From an uncultured Prevotellaceae bacterium (GTDB lineage Bacteria; Bacteroidota; Bacteroidia; Bacteroidales; Bacteroidaceae): a stretch of 60,791 nt of DNA. The stretch spans positions 1-60,791 of the forward strand of contig ONCK01000016.1 in the NCBI GenBank assembly GCA_900316315.1, written 5' to 3'. A program made the position numbers and the translations under genes. Under the pieces are notes generated by a model, which made no database searches, was not told the origin of the DNA, and was given only the letters and a program-made list of their open reading frames with translations. Positions 27,297 to 37,006 of this stretch are shown piece after piece. How positions within the stretch are numbered: the first letter of the stretch is position 1; each line of letters starts with the position of its first letter.

Positions 27297-27977
27297 ATGC
27301 GCTCTGTAACACAGTCTATACATCCTATCTCTTTATATCGCCGCCTCCAGACAACCACAAGACACCTCCTTCCTTTGACCTTACTCCTGCTACTTGGTCT
27401 GCTTACCACTACAACCGCAGCAGCCTCTACGCCTGACGCACGCTCTGTCATACATCAGACACTCCAAATCATGCAGCACGATGGGGGTGCAAAATTCAAC
27501 TACTCCTTCCATCTTGGTAAGTTATTTAACCGGCACGGCACCATGATATACAAGGGCAACAAGAGCTTGTCATGGAACAAGAAGTCCATGGTATGGGCCA
27601 ACGGCGAGACAGCTTGGTTTCTCGACAGACGCAAGCGCGTCGTCAAGGTCATGAACCCCGGCACAGACCGCCGCGGCCTCAAAGGTATCGACGGGCAACT
27701 CGCCTCACTGACCAGGGACTACTCCATGACGCTTACCATCGAGGGCGACTCATACAAGATCCACCTCCGTGCCTGCAACAAGTCTGCCGACGCCAGCCAG
27801 GCCTATCTGTACATCAACCGGCAGACTTATTACCCCACTCAGATTAAAGTCAAAATCAAGTTCCTTTGGGGCAAGATACTCTTAAGTAATTTTGAGACCG
27901 GAAACTACTCCGATGCCATGTTTACCTTTCCGCACAAGCGCTTCCCCAATGTCAAAATTGTGGATAAGCGCAAGTGA
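27297..27977 (+). CDS. LolA-like periplasmic lipoprotein carrier
   Basis: 226 residues from the ATG at 27297, chosen because the promoter lies over the upstream start. Residues 1-46 are a long signal peptide (LLPLTLLLLLGLLTTTTAAAS). The mature part (KFNYSFHLGKLFNRHGTMIY, MVWANGETAWFLDRRKRVV, LYINRQTYYPTQIKVKIK) has the half-barrel pattern of LolA-like proteins of Bacteroidota, which are thought to ferry lipoproteins from the inner to the outer membrane. Similarity to enterobacterial LolA is at fold level only. Monocistronic. Confidence 0.8.
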   Translation: MRSVTQSIHPISLYRRLQTTTRHLLPLTLLLLLGLLTTTTAAASTPDARSVIHQTLQIMQHDGGAKFNYSFHLGKLFNRHGTMIYKGNKSLSWNKKSMVWANGETAWFLDRRKRVVKVMNPGTDRRGLKGIDGQLASLTRDYSMTLTIEGDSYKIHLRACNKSADASQAYLYINRQTYYPTQIKVKIKFLWGKILLSNFETGNYSDAMFTFPHKRFPNVKIVDKRK

Positions 27978-28491
27978 GCCTTTTCCACTTATATCGTCTG
28001 GCTGCCACAGTGTTTCTTAGCCCATTAAGAGCCATCTTTTCCAATCGTCCGCACACAAGAGCAAATCCAGGTCTCCCCTACTTCGTCAGACGCATCATAT
28101 AGCATATTGCTAAGCAAAGCACAATCGAAAGGTCACGCATAGTCGAGCTATATGACACCAAAGGCCTAGAGAAGGAGTCTTACTGCTACGGTATTTGAGA
28201 CTCAGGTAATCATACCGGCAGGGTAAAAACTCCTGTCGTCATGCTCCTAAAATGCAGTTGTCATAAGGGTGGACGAGTTGAACTCGAGCTCCTCAACCAT
28301 GTTGCGCCACCTATTCCTTACTCGTCGCGTGACCTCTTTGACGATACTCGTTGAAAGATTCCTAGGCGTAGATGCCCTCGTACGTATATCGTCCTATTTT
28401 CCTAACACTTCTCAAAAAGTATAAGACAGCAAATTATGTTTTATATAACAATTGCGATATACTGCCCCATTAGATACCGATGTCGTCAAGA

Positions 28492-28583
28492 CAAGTCGCC
28501 TTGTTCGCACAACAAGGTCGGATGTAGTTTAAACTGAATCCAATGTAATCTGAACTGGAAGACAAGTTGTTATCGTCTGATAA
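28492..28583 (-). repeat. Dispersed repeat, copy B (reverse orientation)
   Basis: On the minus strand it reads TATCAGACGATA, ACAACTTGTCTTCCAG, a diverged first unit (TTCAGATTACATTGGATTCAG), a perfect second unit (TTTAAACTACATCCGACCTTG), the hairpin CCTTGTT-gtgcg-AACAAGG and CGACTTG: the same modules in the same order as copies A and C. Confidence 0.85.
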
Positions 28584-29147
28584 ACAACTTGTTGCAAAAG
28601 AACCGGATACTAATTATAATTAGCTGGCTTTCAATGGATTACAGAGGTAATTTGACTGGATTTTCTTTTTTAGCAATTAGAGAACATACGGAAAATCTCA
28701 ATTCTTTTTTATCATAAAAAATTATTTCCTTGGACCCTAGATGAAGCAAACGTCTATATTGATAAGTCCGACTTTTTACGAAAAACGTTGTATGAAAGTG
28801 GAGCAATTCAGAAAAATGACCATACAGCGATAGGGAGTGATTGAGACTATGAGGGAGATTTGTCGAAAAGCGATGAGGGTAGCCAAGCCTTTGTCGGTCT
28901 CACTCTGCTTGATTGGACGCTCAAGGCGTGTCTGTCACAGACATATGGCCGCAGGACAGCAATGGGAGCAACAGATGAGCTACTGGCTAGCATCCGACAG
29001 ACGCTGACGAGGGATTTGTCTCCCACCGACCTTCGACCCGAATCAGGTCTGAACGTTTTACTAGAAGACCTATCGCAGACTTGCACGCACGTTTGTCGGG
29101 CAGAAAGGCCCCTGCTGACGTTTTTAGGACGAAAAGGCTTTGCTGCA

Positions 29148-29180
29148 CTTGTCTCTTGACAGATAATTTGACTATCTTTG
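29148..29180 (+). promoter_or_regulatory. Promoter of the glycosyltransferase run
   Basis: TATCTTTG (29173-29180) with CTTG 21 bases upstream (29148-29151), a near-consensus Bacteroidota promoter. The ATG at 29227 follows after a leader of about 40 bases. Confidence 0.6.
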
Positions 29181-29226
29181 TAGGCGGTAAATAAATCTTA
29201 CAACCACATATTCCGACTAAGTTGAC

Positions 29227-30363
29227 ATGAAAATTGCCTTTGACGGAAAAAGAGCAGTACAAAACTTCACAGGTCTTGGCAACTATAGCCGCTTGATTAT
29301 CGACTTGCTCTACCAGGCCGCCCCCGGCAACCAGTATATCGTCTGTGCACCGAGATGCCAGCAGAGTATGCAGATGGACCGGCTAATAGCACACTGCCCA
29401 CGTCTGTCATGGCGCTACCCCCACGGGAGATGGAGCCATATGGGTACATTGTGGCGCAGCTGGGGCGTGACAGAGACCATACGTCAGGAACATGTAGACA
29501 TCTATCACGGGCTCAGCGGCGAACTACCACTCAATATCCGCCGTGCCAGAGAGACGCGCAGCGTAGTGACCGTGCACGATCTTATCTTCTTACGCCACCC
29601 GGAATACTACAGTCCAATCGATTGCCGCCTATATGAATACAAGATGCATCGCGCCTGCGACATAGCCGACCATATCATAGCCATCAGCGAGTGTACCAAG
29701 CGGGATATCATCCATTACTTCCATACCAACGAAAGCAAGATTGAGGTCATTTATCAGGGATGCGACCAAGCCTTCAGCCAGCCCATCTCGCAACAGCAGT
29801 TGGATGATGTAAAGAGGCGCTTGTCCCTGCCCGACAAATATATCCTGTATGTTGGCACCATCGAGGCCCGCAAAAATGTGTTGCAGGCTGTGGAAGCCAT
29901 GGCCTCTCTGCCGGAAGATATCCATCTCATCATCGTCGGCAGAGCTACGCCCTACGTGCTGCAAGTCAAGGAGGCCATCCACAATCTCCACCTCAGCCAT
30001 CGCGTCAGCATACGTCAGAATGTACCTTTCAGCGACCTGCCGTCAATATACCGCATGGCCGCTGCATTTGTATATCCGTCCCGCTACGAAGGATTTGGCA
30101 TTCCAATCCTTGAGGCCATAGAGAGTGGCGTACCCGTCGTGGCGGCAACCGGCAGTTGTCTGGAGGAAGCCGGAGGTCCGGACACCCAGTATGTGGATCC
30201 CGATGACGTCTCCGCCATGGAAACGGCACTTAAGCGCATCCTCTCTCCCGCCTATCCGAAGGCAGAGCACGTAGCAAGAGCGCAGCAGTGGGCACAGCAG
30301 TTTTCCAGCCAGCGACAAGCCGAACAGATACTCAGAGTATATGACCAACTATTGAGACAATAG
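29227..30363 (+). CDS. Glycosyltransferase family 1/4 (GT-B fold)
   Basis: 378-residue cytosolic enzyme transferring a sugar from a nucleotide donor. The N terminus MKIAFDGKRAVQNFTGLGNYSR has the open GT4 glycine loop, and the C-terminal Rossmann domain has YVGTIEARKN and the donor-binding EGFGIPILEAIESGVPVVA (E-x7-E) with GSCLEEAGG. Neighbours (Gfo/Idh/MocA oxidoreductase 4 bases after its stop, and a GT2 further on) suggest synthesis of a surface glycan, but acceptor and donor are unknown. Confidence 0.9.
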   Translation: MKIAFDGKRAVQNFTGLGNYSRLIIDLLYQAAPGNQYIVCAPRCQQSMQMDRLIAHCPRLSWRYPHGRWSHMGTLWRSWGVTETIRQEHVDIYHGLSGELPLNIRRARETRSVVTVHDLIFLRHPEYYSPIDCRLYEYKMHRACDIADHIIAISECTKRDIIHYFHTNESKIEVIYQGCDQAFSQPISQQQLDDVKRRLSLPDKYILYVGTIEARKNVLQAVEAMASLPEDIHLIIVGRATPYVLQVKEAIHNLHLSHRVSIRQNVPFSDLPSIYRMAAAFVYPSRYEGFGIPILEAIESGVPVVAATGSCLEEAGGPDTQYVDPDDVSAMETALKRILSPAYPKAEHVARAQQWAQQFSSQRQAEQILRVYDQLLRQ

Positions 30364-30367
30364 AGCT

Positions 30368-31360
30368 ATGATAGAGAGACTACAAGAGGTAAGATGGGGC
30401 TTCATTGGGTGTGGAGAAGCCACAGAGAAGAAGAGCGGTCCAGCTTTCAGTATGGTAGAGGGCTCATCAGTGGTCGCCGTCATGAGTCGAAGCAAACAGA
30501 AAGCTCGCTCGTATGCAGAGCGCCACGGCATTCCTAAATGGTACACAGACCCGCAGGAACTTATCGACGACCCCGATGTCAACGCCGTCTATATCGCCAC
30601 GCCCCCGTCCACTCATGCCACCTATGCCATCATGGCCATGAAGTCAGGTAAGCCGCCCTATGTAGAGAAGCCCCTGGCTGCCAACTACGAGGACTGCGCA
30701 CGTATCAACCGCATTTCCGAAAAGACCGGTGTACCCTGTTTTGTAGCCTACTACAGACGATATCTGCCCTACTTCCAGCGCGTCAAGCAGTTGGTGGACC
30801 AAGGCAGTATCGGCACGGTCATCAATGTGCAAATCAGATTTTCGGTACCGCCGCGCGACCTCGATTACAACAGGACCAACCTCCCCTGGCGCGTCCAGCC
30901 GGATATCGCTGGAGGCGGATACTTCTATGACCTCGCGCCCCACCAACTCGACTTGCTGCAAAACATCTTCGGACCCATTGTCGAAGCCAAGGGCTATTGC
31001 GCCAACCGCGGCGGCCTCTATGAGACAGAAGATACCGTGAGCGCCTGCTTCCGCTTCCAGAGCGGACTGCCCGGCTCTGGATCGTGGTGCTTCGTGGGAC
31101 ATGAGTCGGCCAAAGAAGACCGTATCGAACTCATTGGCAACAAAGGACAGCTCCGCTTCTCCGTCTATACCTACGAGCCCATCAGCCTGTACAATGAACA
31201 AGGCCGGCAAGAAATCGTCGTCCCCAATCCACCCCATGTACAGCTGCCTCTCATCAAGCTCGTCGTCGAACACTTGCAACAGAAGTCTATCTGCACCTGC
31301 GACAGCAACAGCGGCACTTCTACCAATTGGGTCATGGACCGAATACTCGGAAAATTCTAA
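30368..31360 (+). CDS. Gfo/Idh/MocA-family oxidoreductase
   Basis: 330-residue NAD(P)-dependent dehydrogenase. An N-terminal Rossmann fold starts at WGFIGCGEATEKKSGPAF; the VYIATPPSTHA and YVEKPLAAN (EKP) motifs bind cofactor and substrate. The C-terminal alpha/beta domain contains GGGYFYDLAPHQLDLLQNIFG, including the usual catalytic His. The substrate is probably a sugar or polyol; the gene starts 4 bases after the glycosyltransferase and is followed 40 bases later by DUF4421. Confidence 0.9.
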   Translation: MIERLQEVRWGFIGCGEATEKKSGPAFSMVEGSSVVAVMSRSKQKARSYAERHGIPKWYTDPQELIDDPDVNAVYIATPPSTHATYAIMAMKSGKPPYVEKPLAANYEDCARINRISEKTGVPCFVAYYRRYLPYFQRVKQLVDQGSIGTVINVQIRFSVPPRDLDYNRTNLPWRVQPDIAGGGYFYDLAPHQLDLLQNIFGPIVEAKGYCANRGGLYETEDTVSACFRFQSGLPGSGSWCFVGHESAKEDRIELIGNKGQLRFSVYTYEPISLYNEQGRQEIVVPNPPHVQLPLIKLVVEHLQQKSICTCDSNSGTSTNWVMDRILGKF

Positions 31361-31400
31361 CGGAGAAATCACCTCCACACCTATCGTAATCCCAATATAG

Positions 31401-32528
31401 ATGCACAGATGCCTCACTGCCATTATCACACTGCTCTACTTGGTCCCCACCTATGGCGAGCCACGAGACACCCTCTCCATCACGAGTGATACGACAAGGC
31501 TGGAGAGCAGACCCAAGCGTAGCCTCAGCCGGTTCCTGCACAAGATCGTCGACATCGACAGCAACTATATACGTCCCAACCGATACAACTGTACGACCAT
31601 GCTCTATGGCGAACAACGGTGGCGGATCTTCAAGATAAGCGGTTCAGACATGCGCACCGGTAAGGAGCAAAGTATCTCCTTTGAGCCTTATTCCACCATG
31701 CGCGTAGGTCCCTATATCGGCTACAGCATTCTACTCTTTGGCTATACCGTCGACATCGGTACACGGCAGACTTCGAGTGACCGCTCCAATATCTACCTCA
31801 GCATCTATGCCCCCATGTTCGGCGTTGACTATATCTACGAAAAGAGCATCAACAACTACAAGATACGCAACCTCAATGGATTTGGCGATGATATAGCCAA
31901 GCGCGTGAGAGGAATGGAATTTCCCGGCCTTAATACGCATATGACGGGACTACACATATATTACGTATTCAATCACCACAAATTTTCATACCCGGCTGCC
32001 TACAGTCAGTCCGGACAGCAGCTGCGCAGTGCCGGAAGCGTGATGCTCGGATTCAATTATACCAGCCAGCGTCTCAACTTTGACCCCAACCAGTTGCCTG
32101 ACGGCATCGTGTATCATAGCGACGGATCCAGTAACATGATTGACGCACTCAAAGTCAGCTATGTCGACTACAAAAACTACAGCGTAAGTGCCGGCTATGG
32201 ATACAATTGGGTTTTTGCCCGCAATATGCTCTTCAACCTTACCCTCACGCCCACACTGGGCTACAATATCAATCGTGGTGAACGTCTAGAATTTGACTAT
32301 AAGCTTTTTTCTCTCAAGCAACTACATCTTGATCTTATCAGCCGCAGTGCTTTGGTATGGAATACGGGGAAATATTATGCGGGCGCAGCGATGGTCGCCC
32401 ACACATACAGTTACAAGAAGTCTCAATTCTCCATCTCCAACTCCAACTTCACCTTCAATATATATGCAGGCCTCAACTTCTGGCTTAAGAAGGCTTACCG
32501 CAAAAAAAGACAACACACACAGCTATGA
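31401..32528 (+). CDS. DUF4421 outer-membrane protein
   Basis: 375 residues with a signal peptide (MHRCLTAIITLLYLVPTYG) and a run of alternating, aromatic-rich beta strands (YIGYSILLFGYTVDIG, VSAGYGYNWVFARNMLFNLT), ending in a positively charged tail. This matches DUF4421, a Bacteroidota family predicted to form an outer-membrane barrel. Function unknown. Its stop overlaps the start of the next gene (ATGA), implying translational coupling. Confidence 0.82.
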   Translation: MHRCLTAIITLLYLVPTYGEPRDTLSITSDTTRLESRPKRSLSRFLHKIVDIDSNYIRPNRYNCTTMLYGEQRWRIFKISGSDMRTGKEQSISFEPYSTMRVGPYIGYSILLFGYTVDIGTRQTSSDRSNIYLSIYAPMFGVDYIYEKSINNYKIRNLNGFGDDIAKRVRGMEFPGLNTHMTGLHIYYVFNHHKFSYPAAYSQSGQQLRSAGSVMLGFNYTSQRLNFDPNQLPDGIVYHSDGSSNMIDALKVSYVDYKNYSVSAGYGYNWVFARNMLFNLTLTPTLGYNINRGERLEFDYKLFSLKQLHLDLISRSALVWNTGKYYAGAAMVAHTYSYKKSQFSISNSNFTFNIYAGLNFWLKKAYRKKRQHTQL

Positions 32529-33148
32529 TTCAGCCCCATACACCAGGTAATACAGACCAGATACCCGTCGAAGTACATCCACTCCAGCCTTTTCTGCCTG
32601 AGAAAGCACGTCTGCTGATGCTCGGCAGTTTTCCACCGCAGCGCAAACGGTGGAGCATGGATTTCTTTTACCCCAACATACAAAACGATATGTGGCGCAT
32701 CTTCGGGCTCGTCTTCTTCGGAGACAAGGACTACTTCTACGACCCCACAGCCCGCAAGTTTCGTCTGCCCCTGCTCAAGGCCTTTCTGACCGATAAGAGC
32801 ATCGCCATCTACGATACCGCCACGGCTATCAGACGACTGCAAGACAATGCTTCCGACAAATTTCTCGACATTGTCACTCCTACAGATATCCGCAAGCTGC
32901 TAAGTCGCATACCAACTTGTCATGCCATCGCCGCCACGGGGCAGCGTGCTGCCGATGTGCTGAGCCAGCAACTGGACACCCCTCCCCTACAGATCGGCAA
33001 GCCCGTCAAGGTCGCCTCCTTGTCGCTCACCCTCTACCGCATGCCCTCCAGTAGCAGATCTTATCCGCTTGCACTGAGCAAAAAAGCCGACATATATCGC
33101 AAAATGTTTGAACAAGAGCAAATAATCACGGCCACTCAGACGTTATAA
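32525..33148 (+). CDS. Uracil-DNA glycosylase-family protein
   Basis: 207 residues with the UDG-superfamily layout: motif [21 protein letters not shown] followed by NDMWRIFG, a middle block [13 protein letters not shown], and motif [12 protein letters not shown]. This resembles the bacterial Mug-like members rather than UNG. It probably removes uracil or a mismatched base, or is a repair-derived protein of other function. Its start overlaps the DUF4421 stop. Confidence 0.75.
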   Translation: MIQPHTPGNTDQIPVEVHPLQPFLPEKARLLMLGSFPPQRKRWSMDFFYPNIQNDMWRIFGLVFFGDKDYFYDPTARKFRLPLLKAFLTDKSIAIYDTATAIRRLQDNASDKFLDIVTPTDIRKLLSRIPTCHAIAATGQRAADVLSQQLDTPPLQIGKPVKVASLSLTLYRMPSSSRSYPLALSKKADIYRKMFEQEQIITATQTL

Positions 33149-33186
33149 ATCAAAGCAGCTGTCAGCAACGCTGCTCTCCAAAAGTC

Positions 33187-33804
33187 ATGATCAACACCCA
33201 ATATCCTTCCAAACTACTCCAACACGCCGTAGAAGTGCTCTCAGACCTTCCGGGTATCGGTCAGCGCACGGCCCTGCGCCTGGCTCTCCACATCCTGCGG
33301 CAGGATGAAGACCGCGTCAAAGACTTTGGCCAGGCCATCATCGACCTGAAAACTAAGGTAAAGTATTGCAAGAAATGTCATAACATCTCTGACGAAGACC
33401 TCTGCAGCATCTGTGCTGACACAACCCGCGACCACTCCACCATCTGCGTAGTGCAGAATGTACAGGATGTGATGGCGATTGAAAACACACAGCAATACCG
33501 CGGCATATACCATGTCCTAGGCGGCATCATCTCCCCTATCGACGGTATCGGTCCCGCAGATCTCGAGATACAGAGTCTAATCGACAGAGTAAGTACCGAG
33601 CAAGTGTCTGAAGTCATCCTTGCGCTCAGCCCTACCACAGAGGGCGAGACAACCAACTTCTTTATCACCCGCAAGCTTTCTCCCTATGACGTCAAGATAA
33701 GCACGATAGCACGCGGCGTATCCATAGGTGAAGAGCTCGAGTACACCGACGAAATCACGCTGGGCCGTGCCATCGTCAACCGTGTCGAGACCCCAAGAAA
33801 TTAA
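33187..33804 (+). CDS. recR: Recombination mediator RecR
   Basis: 205-residue protein that with RecO helps load RecA at gaps. The helix-hairpin-helix [20 protein letters not shown], the zinc finger [16 protein letters not shown] (four cysteines) and the Toprim domain ([27 protein letters not shown]) are all intact. Start ATG at 33187, 38 bases after the glycosylase gene. Confidence 0.97.
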   Translation: MINTQYPSKLLQHAVEVLSDLPGIGQRTALRLALHILRQDEDRVKDFGQAIIDLKTKVKYCKKCHNISDEDLCSICADTTRDHSTICVVQNVQDVMAIENTQQYRGIYHVLGGIISPIDGIGPADLEIQSLIDRVSTEQVSEVILALSPTTEGETTNFFITRKLSPYDVKISTIARGVSIGEELEYTDEITLGRAIVNRVETPRN

Positions 33805-33830
33805 CATCCTCACATCATCAGCATATCTAC

Positions 33831-34271
33831 ATGAATATCACCATCAAATCACTTAAGACTCTCTACTTCGTCGTATGGGCAATACCCCTGCTCCTGGCCT
33901 TGGCCTATCAGATAGGTCTATTGGGATACGGTGGTCAACTCCAGAACCATCCGACAGCCAGTTACATCTGTCAGACCGTAGCCATTGTCTGCTCACTTGT
34001 CGTCATCTACCTCGCCCTCAAGCTCTTCAAGCTGAAAGCTATCGCTCGCCGTATCAGACGAGCAACTCAGGCGGACGCCCAGCGCTGCTACATCCGCTGG
34101 AATCTCATACGCTATGGTGCCATTACCCTCGTCATCTGTCTGGACCTCTACGTATATCTCGCGACTAAGAGCATGAGCGGAGTATGGTGCGCCATCATCA
34201 CCCTCATATCGGTCTCTTTCTGTCTGCCCTCTCAGCAAGAAATAGATATCATCCGCTCCAAGCAGCCTTGA
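33831..34271 (+). CDS. Hypothetical membrane protein, four helices
   Basis: 146 residues: helices at about 9-31, 44-66, 92-112 and 117-132, joined by a basic loop (KLFKLKAIARRIRRATQAD). No catalytic motif. It lies 26 bases after recR and 22 bases before the GT2 gene, a place where relatives in Bacteroidales also carry a small membrane protein. Function unknown. Confidence 0.8.
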   Translation: MNITIKSLKTLYFVVWAIPLLLALAYQIGLLGYGGQLQNHPTASYICQTVAIVCSLVVIYLALKLFKLKAIARRIRRATQADAQRCYIRWNLIRYGAITLVICLDLYVYLATKSMSGVWCAIITLISVSFCLPSQQEIDIIRSKQP

Positions 34272-34293
34272 CCCATATATTAGCCCTATCCAT

Positions 34294-35496
34294 ATGCCTG
34301 TCAAACTAAGCGCCATCCTCGTCAGCTACAACGTGAAGTATTACCTCGCGCAGGCTATCAGCTCCATTTATCGCGCAGCCGATGGCTTTGAGTTGGAAGT
34401 ACTAGTGGTAGACAATGCTTCCACCGACGGTACAATTGACTACCTCAAGCTGATATTTGCACAGGAGATAGACAAGACTTTACACATTATTGCCAATACA
34501 GACAATGTCGGGTTTGGGCGTGCTAACAACCAGGCTTTGCACCAAGCCACAGGAGACTATATCCTCTTTGTCAATCCTGACACCATCATAGGTGAGACCT
34601 GTCTCAGCCAGTGTCTTACATTTTACCGCCAACATCCCGATGCAGGCGCACTCGGAGTGAGGATGCTCAATCCAAACGGGACATTTGCTCCAGAGTCACG
34701 CCGTGGAGTCCCCACGCCCTTCACCTCGTTTTGCAAATTGGTGGGGCTATCCCGACTGTTCCCCAAGAGCAAGTGGCTCAACAGATACTATATGCAATAC
34801 CTCAACGATCATGAAGTTTGCAAGATTGACATTGTATCAGGTGCCTTCATGATGATGAGCAGGGAGCGCGCCTTAACGGCTGGGGGATTTGACGAGACAT
34901 TCTTCATGTACGGTGAGGATGTCGATCTCTCTTACCGCATCATGCGCACTGGTTGCCAAAACTACTATCTGCCCTGCCCTATTCTCCACTACAAGGGCGA
35001 GAGTACCAACAAGGGCACGCCTCACTATGTCAATACCTTTTACAAGGCAATGGCAATCTTCTTCCGCAAACATTATCCTCACTCCCGCGGTCTAGTCATC
35101 CCCGTCTATGTAGCCATCTACCTGCTAGCGGCAAAAGCCCTCCTCTTCCAGTGCCTCTACAAAATGCGCCGCAGTCTGCACCTGTTTCACGAGCCGGCGA
35201 CAGCGTACCACTTCATCATGTCTCAAGCCAGTCTCCAACACGCTAAGCGTCTCGCAGACAAATACCATCTCGCAGCCACTTATACAACTGTTCCTGACAA
35301 ACCCACCGAACCATCACTCGACGCCATACCTGCCAGGGACGGCAAACGCCATGTCGCAGTTTATGACACTCGAAGCTACACTTTTTCCGAAATTTTGGCT
35401 ACCTTTGACGCGGCCAATCGGACAGACTGCACAATAGGCACCTTCTATCCCGACCAAGGCCTGCTCATCACAGATAAACGAACATTCCTCATCTGA
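34294..35496 (+). CDS. Glycosyltransferase family 2
   Basis: 400 residues. The GT-A domain begins at once (SAILVSYNVKYYLAQAISSI) with VDNASTDGT, NVGFGRANNQ and FVNPDTI (metal-binding region) and the catalytic GEDVDLSYR. This is the WbbL-like rhamnosyl/mannosyltransferase pattern. About 130 residues follow the GT-A domain: a hydrophobic helix (VIPVYVAIYLLAAKALLFQ) that may hold it at the membrane, and a variable tail. Acceptor unknown. Confidence 0.9.
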   Translation: MPVKLSAILVSYNVKYYLAQAISSIYRAADGFELEVLVVDNASTDGTIDYLKLIFAQEIDKTLHIIANTDNVGFGRANNQALHQATGDYILFVNPDTIIGETCLSQCLTFYRQHPDAGALGVRMLNPNGTFAPESRRGVPTPFTSFCKLVGLSRLFPKSKWLNRYYMQYLNDHEVCKIDIVSGAFMMMSRERALTAGGFDETFFMYGEDVDLSYRIMRTGCQNYYLPCPILHYKGESTNKGTPHYVNTFYKAMAIFFRKHYPHSRGLVIPVYVAIYLLAAKALLFQCLYKMRRSLHLFHEPATAYHFIMSQASLQHAKRLADKYHLAATYTTVPDKPTEPSLDAIPARDGKRHVAVYDTRSYTFSEILATFDAANRTDCTIGTFYPDQGLLITDKRTFLI

Positions 35497-35503
35497 AACA
35501 TCC

Positions 35504-36064
35504 ATGTTTGGCACAAATCTACTCGTCGGCCACCACATCACACTGAGAGCTATGGAGCCCGAAGATCTCGAAGTGCTCTACACACTTGAGAATGACACCT
35601 CTCTCTGGGACATAAGTAGTGTCAACGTCCCCTATTCCCGGTATACACTCAAGCAGTTTATCGCCAACGGAGCACATGATATCTATACAGACGGTCAAAT
35701 GCGGCTCATGATAGAGTCGATGGAGGACGGCACAGTCGTCGGCATGGCCGATCTCGTAGACTTCAATCCGCGGCACCAACGCGCCGAGATTGGTATAGTA
35801 CTCTCCAGAGATTACCGCAATCAGGGCTATGGCACCGAGGTACTCAAACTCATGGAGCAATATGTGGTCGAATTTTTGCATATTCACCAATTGTACGCCT
35901 ACGTCAGTATTTACAATACAGCATCCATACGCCTCTTCCAAAAATCTGGCTATGAGGAGACTGCTACTCTCAAGCAGTGGATCTATACTTCGAAGGGATA
36001 TGTAGACGTAAAGATTTTCCAGAAATTTTTTGAAAATAATCCGGACAAAGCTTTGGTCAAATAA
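35504..36064 (+). CDS. GNAT-family N-acetyltransferase
   Basis: 186 residues with the RimJ/RimL-type GNAT fold: LRAMEPEDLEVLYTLEND at the N terminus, AEIGIVLSRDYRNQGYGTEV as the acetyl-CoA loop (RNQGYG), and IYNTASIRLFQKSGYEE. Substrate unknown (protein N terminus, amino sugar or polyamine). It starts 7 bases after the GT2 stop and its 3' end overlaps the tRNA-Asp promoter. Confidence 0.9.
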   Translation: MFGTNLLVGHHITLRAMEPEDLEVLYTLENDTSLWDISSVNVPYSRYTLKQFIANGAHDIYTDGQMRLMIESMEDGTVVGMADLVDFNPRHQRAEIGIVLSRDYRNQGYGTEVLKLMEQYVVEFLHIHQLYAYVSIYNTASIRLFQKSGYEETATLKQWIYTSKGYVDVKIFQKFFENNPDKALVK

Positions 36065-36082
36065 AAAAAACTTGTACCTTTG
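36052..36082 (+). promoter_or_regulatory. tRNA-Asp promoter
   Basis: TTTG (36052-36055), 19 bases, TACCTTTG (36075-36082), exact consensus. The -33 box lies in the last codons of the GNAT gene. Confidence 0.8.
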
Positions 36083-36118
36083 CACCGCGTTTGAGAGATA
36101 CAGCGCAAGCAAAGTCTC

Positions 36119-36192
36119 GGTACGTTAGTTCAGTTGGTTAGAATGCCTGCCTGTCACGCAGGAGGTCACGAGTCCGAGTCTCGTACGTACCG
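36119..36192 (+). tRNA. tRNA-Asp (GTC)
   Basis: Cloverleaf of 74 bases: acceptor GGTACGT/ACGTACC, D arm with AGTTCAGTTGGTTAGAAT, anticodon stem CCTGC/GCAGG around CTGTCAC (anticodon GTC), T arm ACGAGTCCGAGTCTCGT, discriminator G. CCA is not encoded. Confidence 0.97.
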
Positions 36193-36193
36193 C

Positions 36194-36225
36194 AAAGAGT
36201 TTCGATGAAAATATCGAAACTCTTT
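36194..36225 (+). terminator. tRNA-Asp terminator
   Basis: Perfect 13-bp stem 36194-36206 / 36213-36225 (AAAGAGTTTCGAT / ATCGAAACTCTTT), 6-base loop, running into seven T. Confidence 0.9.
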
Positions 36226-36234
36226 TTTTATTAT

Positions 36235-36242
36235 TATCTTTG
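36235..36242 (+). promoter_or_regulatory. Possible -7 box for engB-folB
   Basis: TATCTTTG just past the tRNA terminator, about 165 bases before the engB ATG. No -33 element is visible. Confidence 0.35.
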
Positions 36243-36406
36243 TATCCCGTTTAAGCCAACACTGGCAGACAGCGTCGTCCAGTATGCCTTTCTGTCCTTA
36301 CTACACCGAACATTGACAAAAGCTTATCCGATCTGATAAACTATCTATCGGATGTCCTATTTACTTTCCTCCACTTCGTACAAACCAGTTCGCAATTCTA
36401 CTCCAG

Positions 36407-37003
36407 ATGATTATTCATAGCGCACGATATTTCGGCGGAGCAACAACTGTTGATCGATGCCCAGCGACCCAACTCCCCGAGTTTGCCTTTATCGGCCGTA
36501 GCAATGTCGGCAAGAGCAGTCTCATCAACCTCCTAACCCAAAATGGCAAACTCGCACTGACTTCCAGCAAGCCGGGCAAGACCATCCTCATTAATCACTT
36601 TCTCATCAATGACAAGTGGTTTCTCGTTGATCTGCCAGGATACGGTTACGCCAAACGTTCCAAGGAGCTCAGCGGCACCTTCGGACAGATGATACGAGAC
36701 TACATCCTCAAGCGTCCCAATCTGGATTTGCTCTTTGTCCTCATAGACAGCAATGTACCGCCACAAGCCATCGATCTTAATTTTATTAATTGGTTGGGAG
36801 AACACGAAATCCCCTTTCACATCATCTTTACTAAGGCCGACAAACTCTCCAAGGCAGAACTTAAGAGGAATGTCGAGGCCTTCTGCCAGGCGCTCGGCAA
36901 CTCTTGGGAGCAATTACCTCCCTACTTCACGACAAGCGCTACCCGCCGCATAGGACGCGAGCAAATCCTTCAGTGCATCAGCGACATCATTAAACACTCA
37001 TAA
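36407..37003 (+). CDS. engB: Ribosome biogenesis GTPase EngB (YsxC/YihA)
   Basis: 198-residue GTPase needed for assembly of the large ribosomal subunit. G1 is [15 protein letters not shown]2 region TSSKPGKT, G3 DLPGYGYAKRSK, G4 TKADKLSK, G5 region TSATRRIG. Length and motifs are standard. folB follows 3 bases later. Confidence 0.96.
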   Translation: MIIHSARYFGGATTVDRCPATQLPEFAFIGRSNVGKSSLINLLTQNGKLALTSSKPGKTILINHFLINDKWFLVDLPGYGYAKRSKELSGTFGQMIRDYILKRPNLDLLFVLIDSNVPPQAIDLNFINWLGEHEIPFHIIFTKADKLSKAELKRNVEAFCQALGNSWEQLPPYFTTSATRRIGREQILQCISDIIKHS

Positions 37004-37006
37004 CCG

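Larger units (their letters stand above)
27978..29226. other. Gene-free stretch between the LolA-like gene and the glycosyltransferase
   Basis: About 1.25 kb, the longest gene-free stretch. It holds a dispersed repeat in reverse orientation (28492-28583) and the promoter at 29148-29180. Open frames of up to about 100 codons on both strands (28847-29262) overlap each other and have no recognisable content. No tRNA, and no RNase P, tmRNA or SRP RNA core motif, was seen. Confidence 0.5.
36065..36406. other. Stretch between the GNAT gene and engB
   Basis: Holds tRNA-Asp with its promoter and terminator. From 36226 to 36406 I see only a TATCTTTG box (36235-36242) that may serve engB. Confidence 0.6.

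Noticed and set aside
28847-29262. Small frames (79-99 codons) before the glycosyltransferase
   Set aside because: They overlap one another on opposite strands and one covers the promoter of the next gene.
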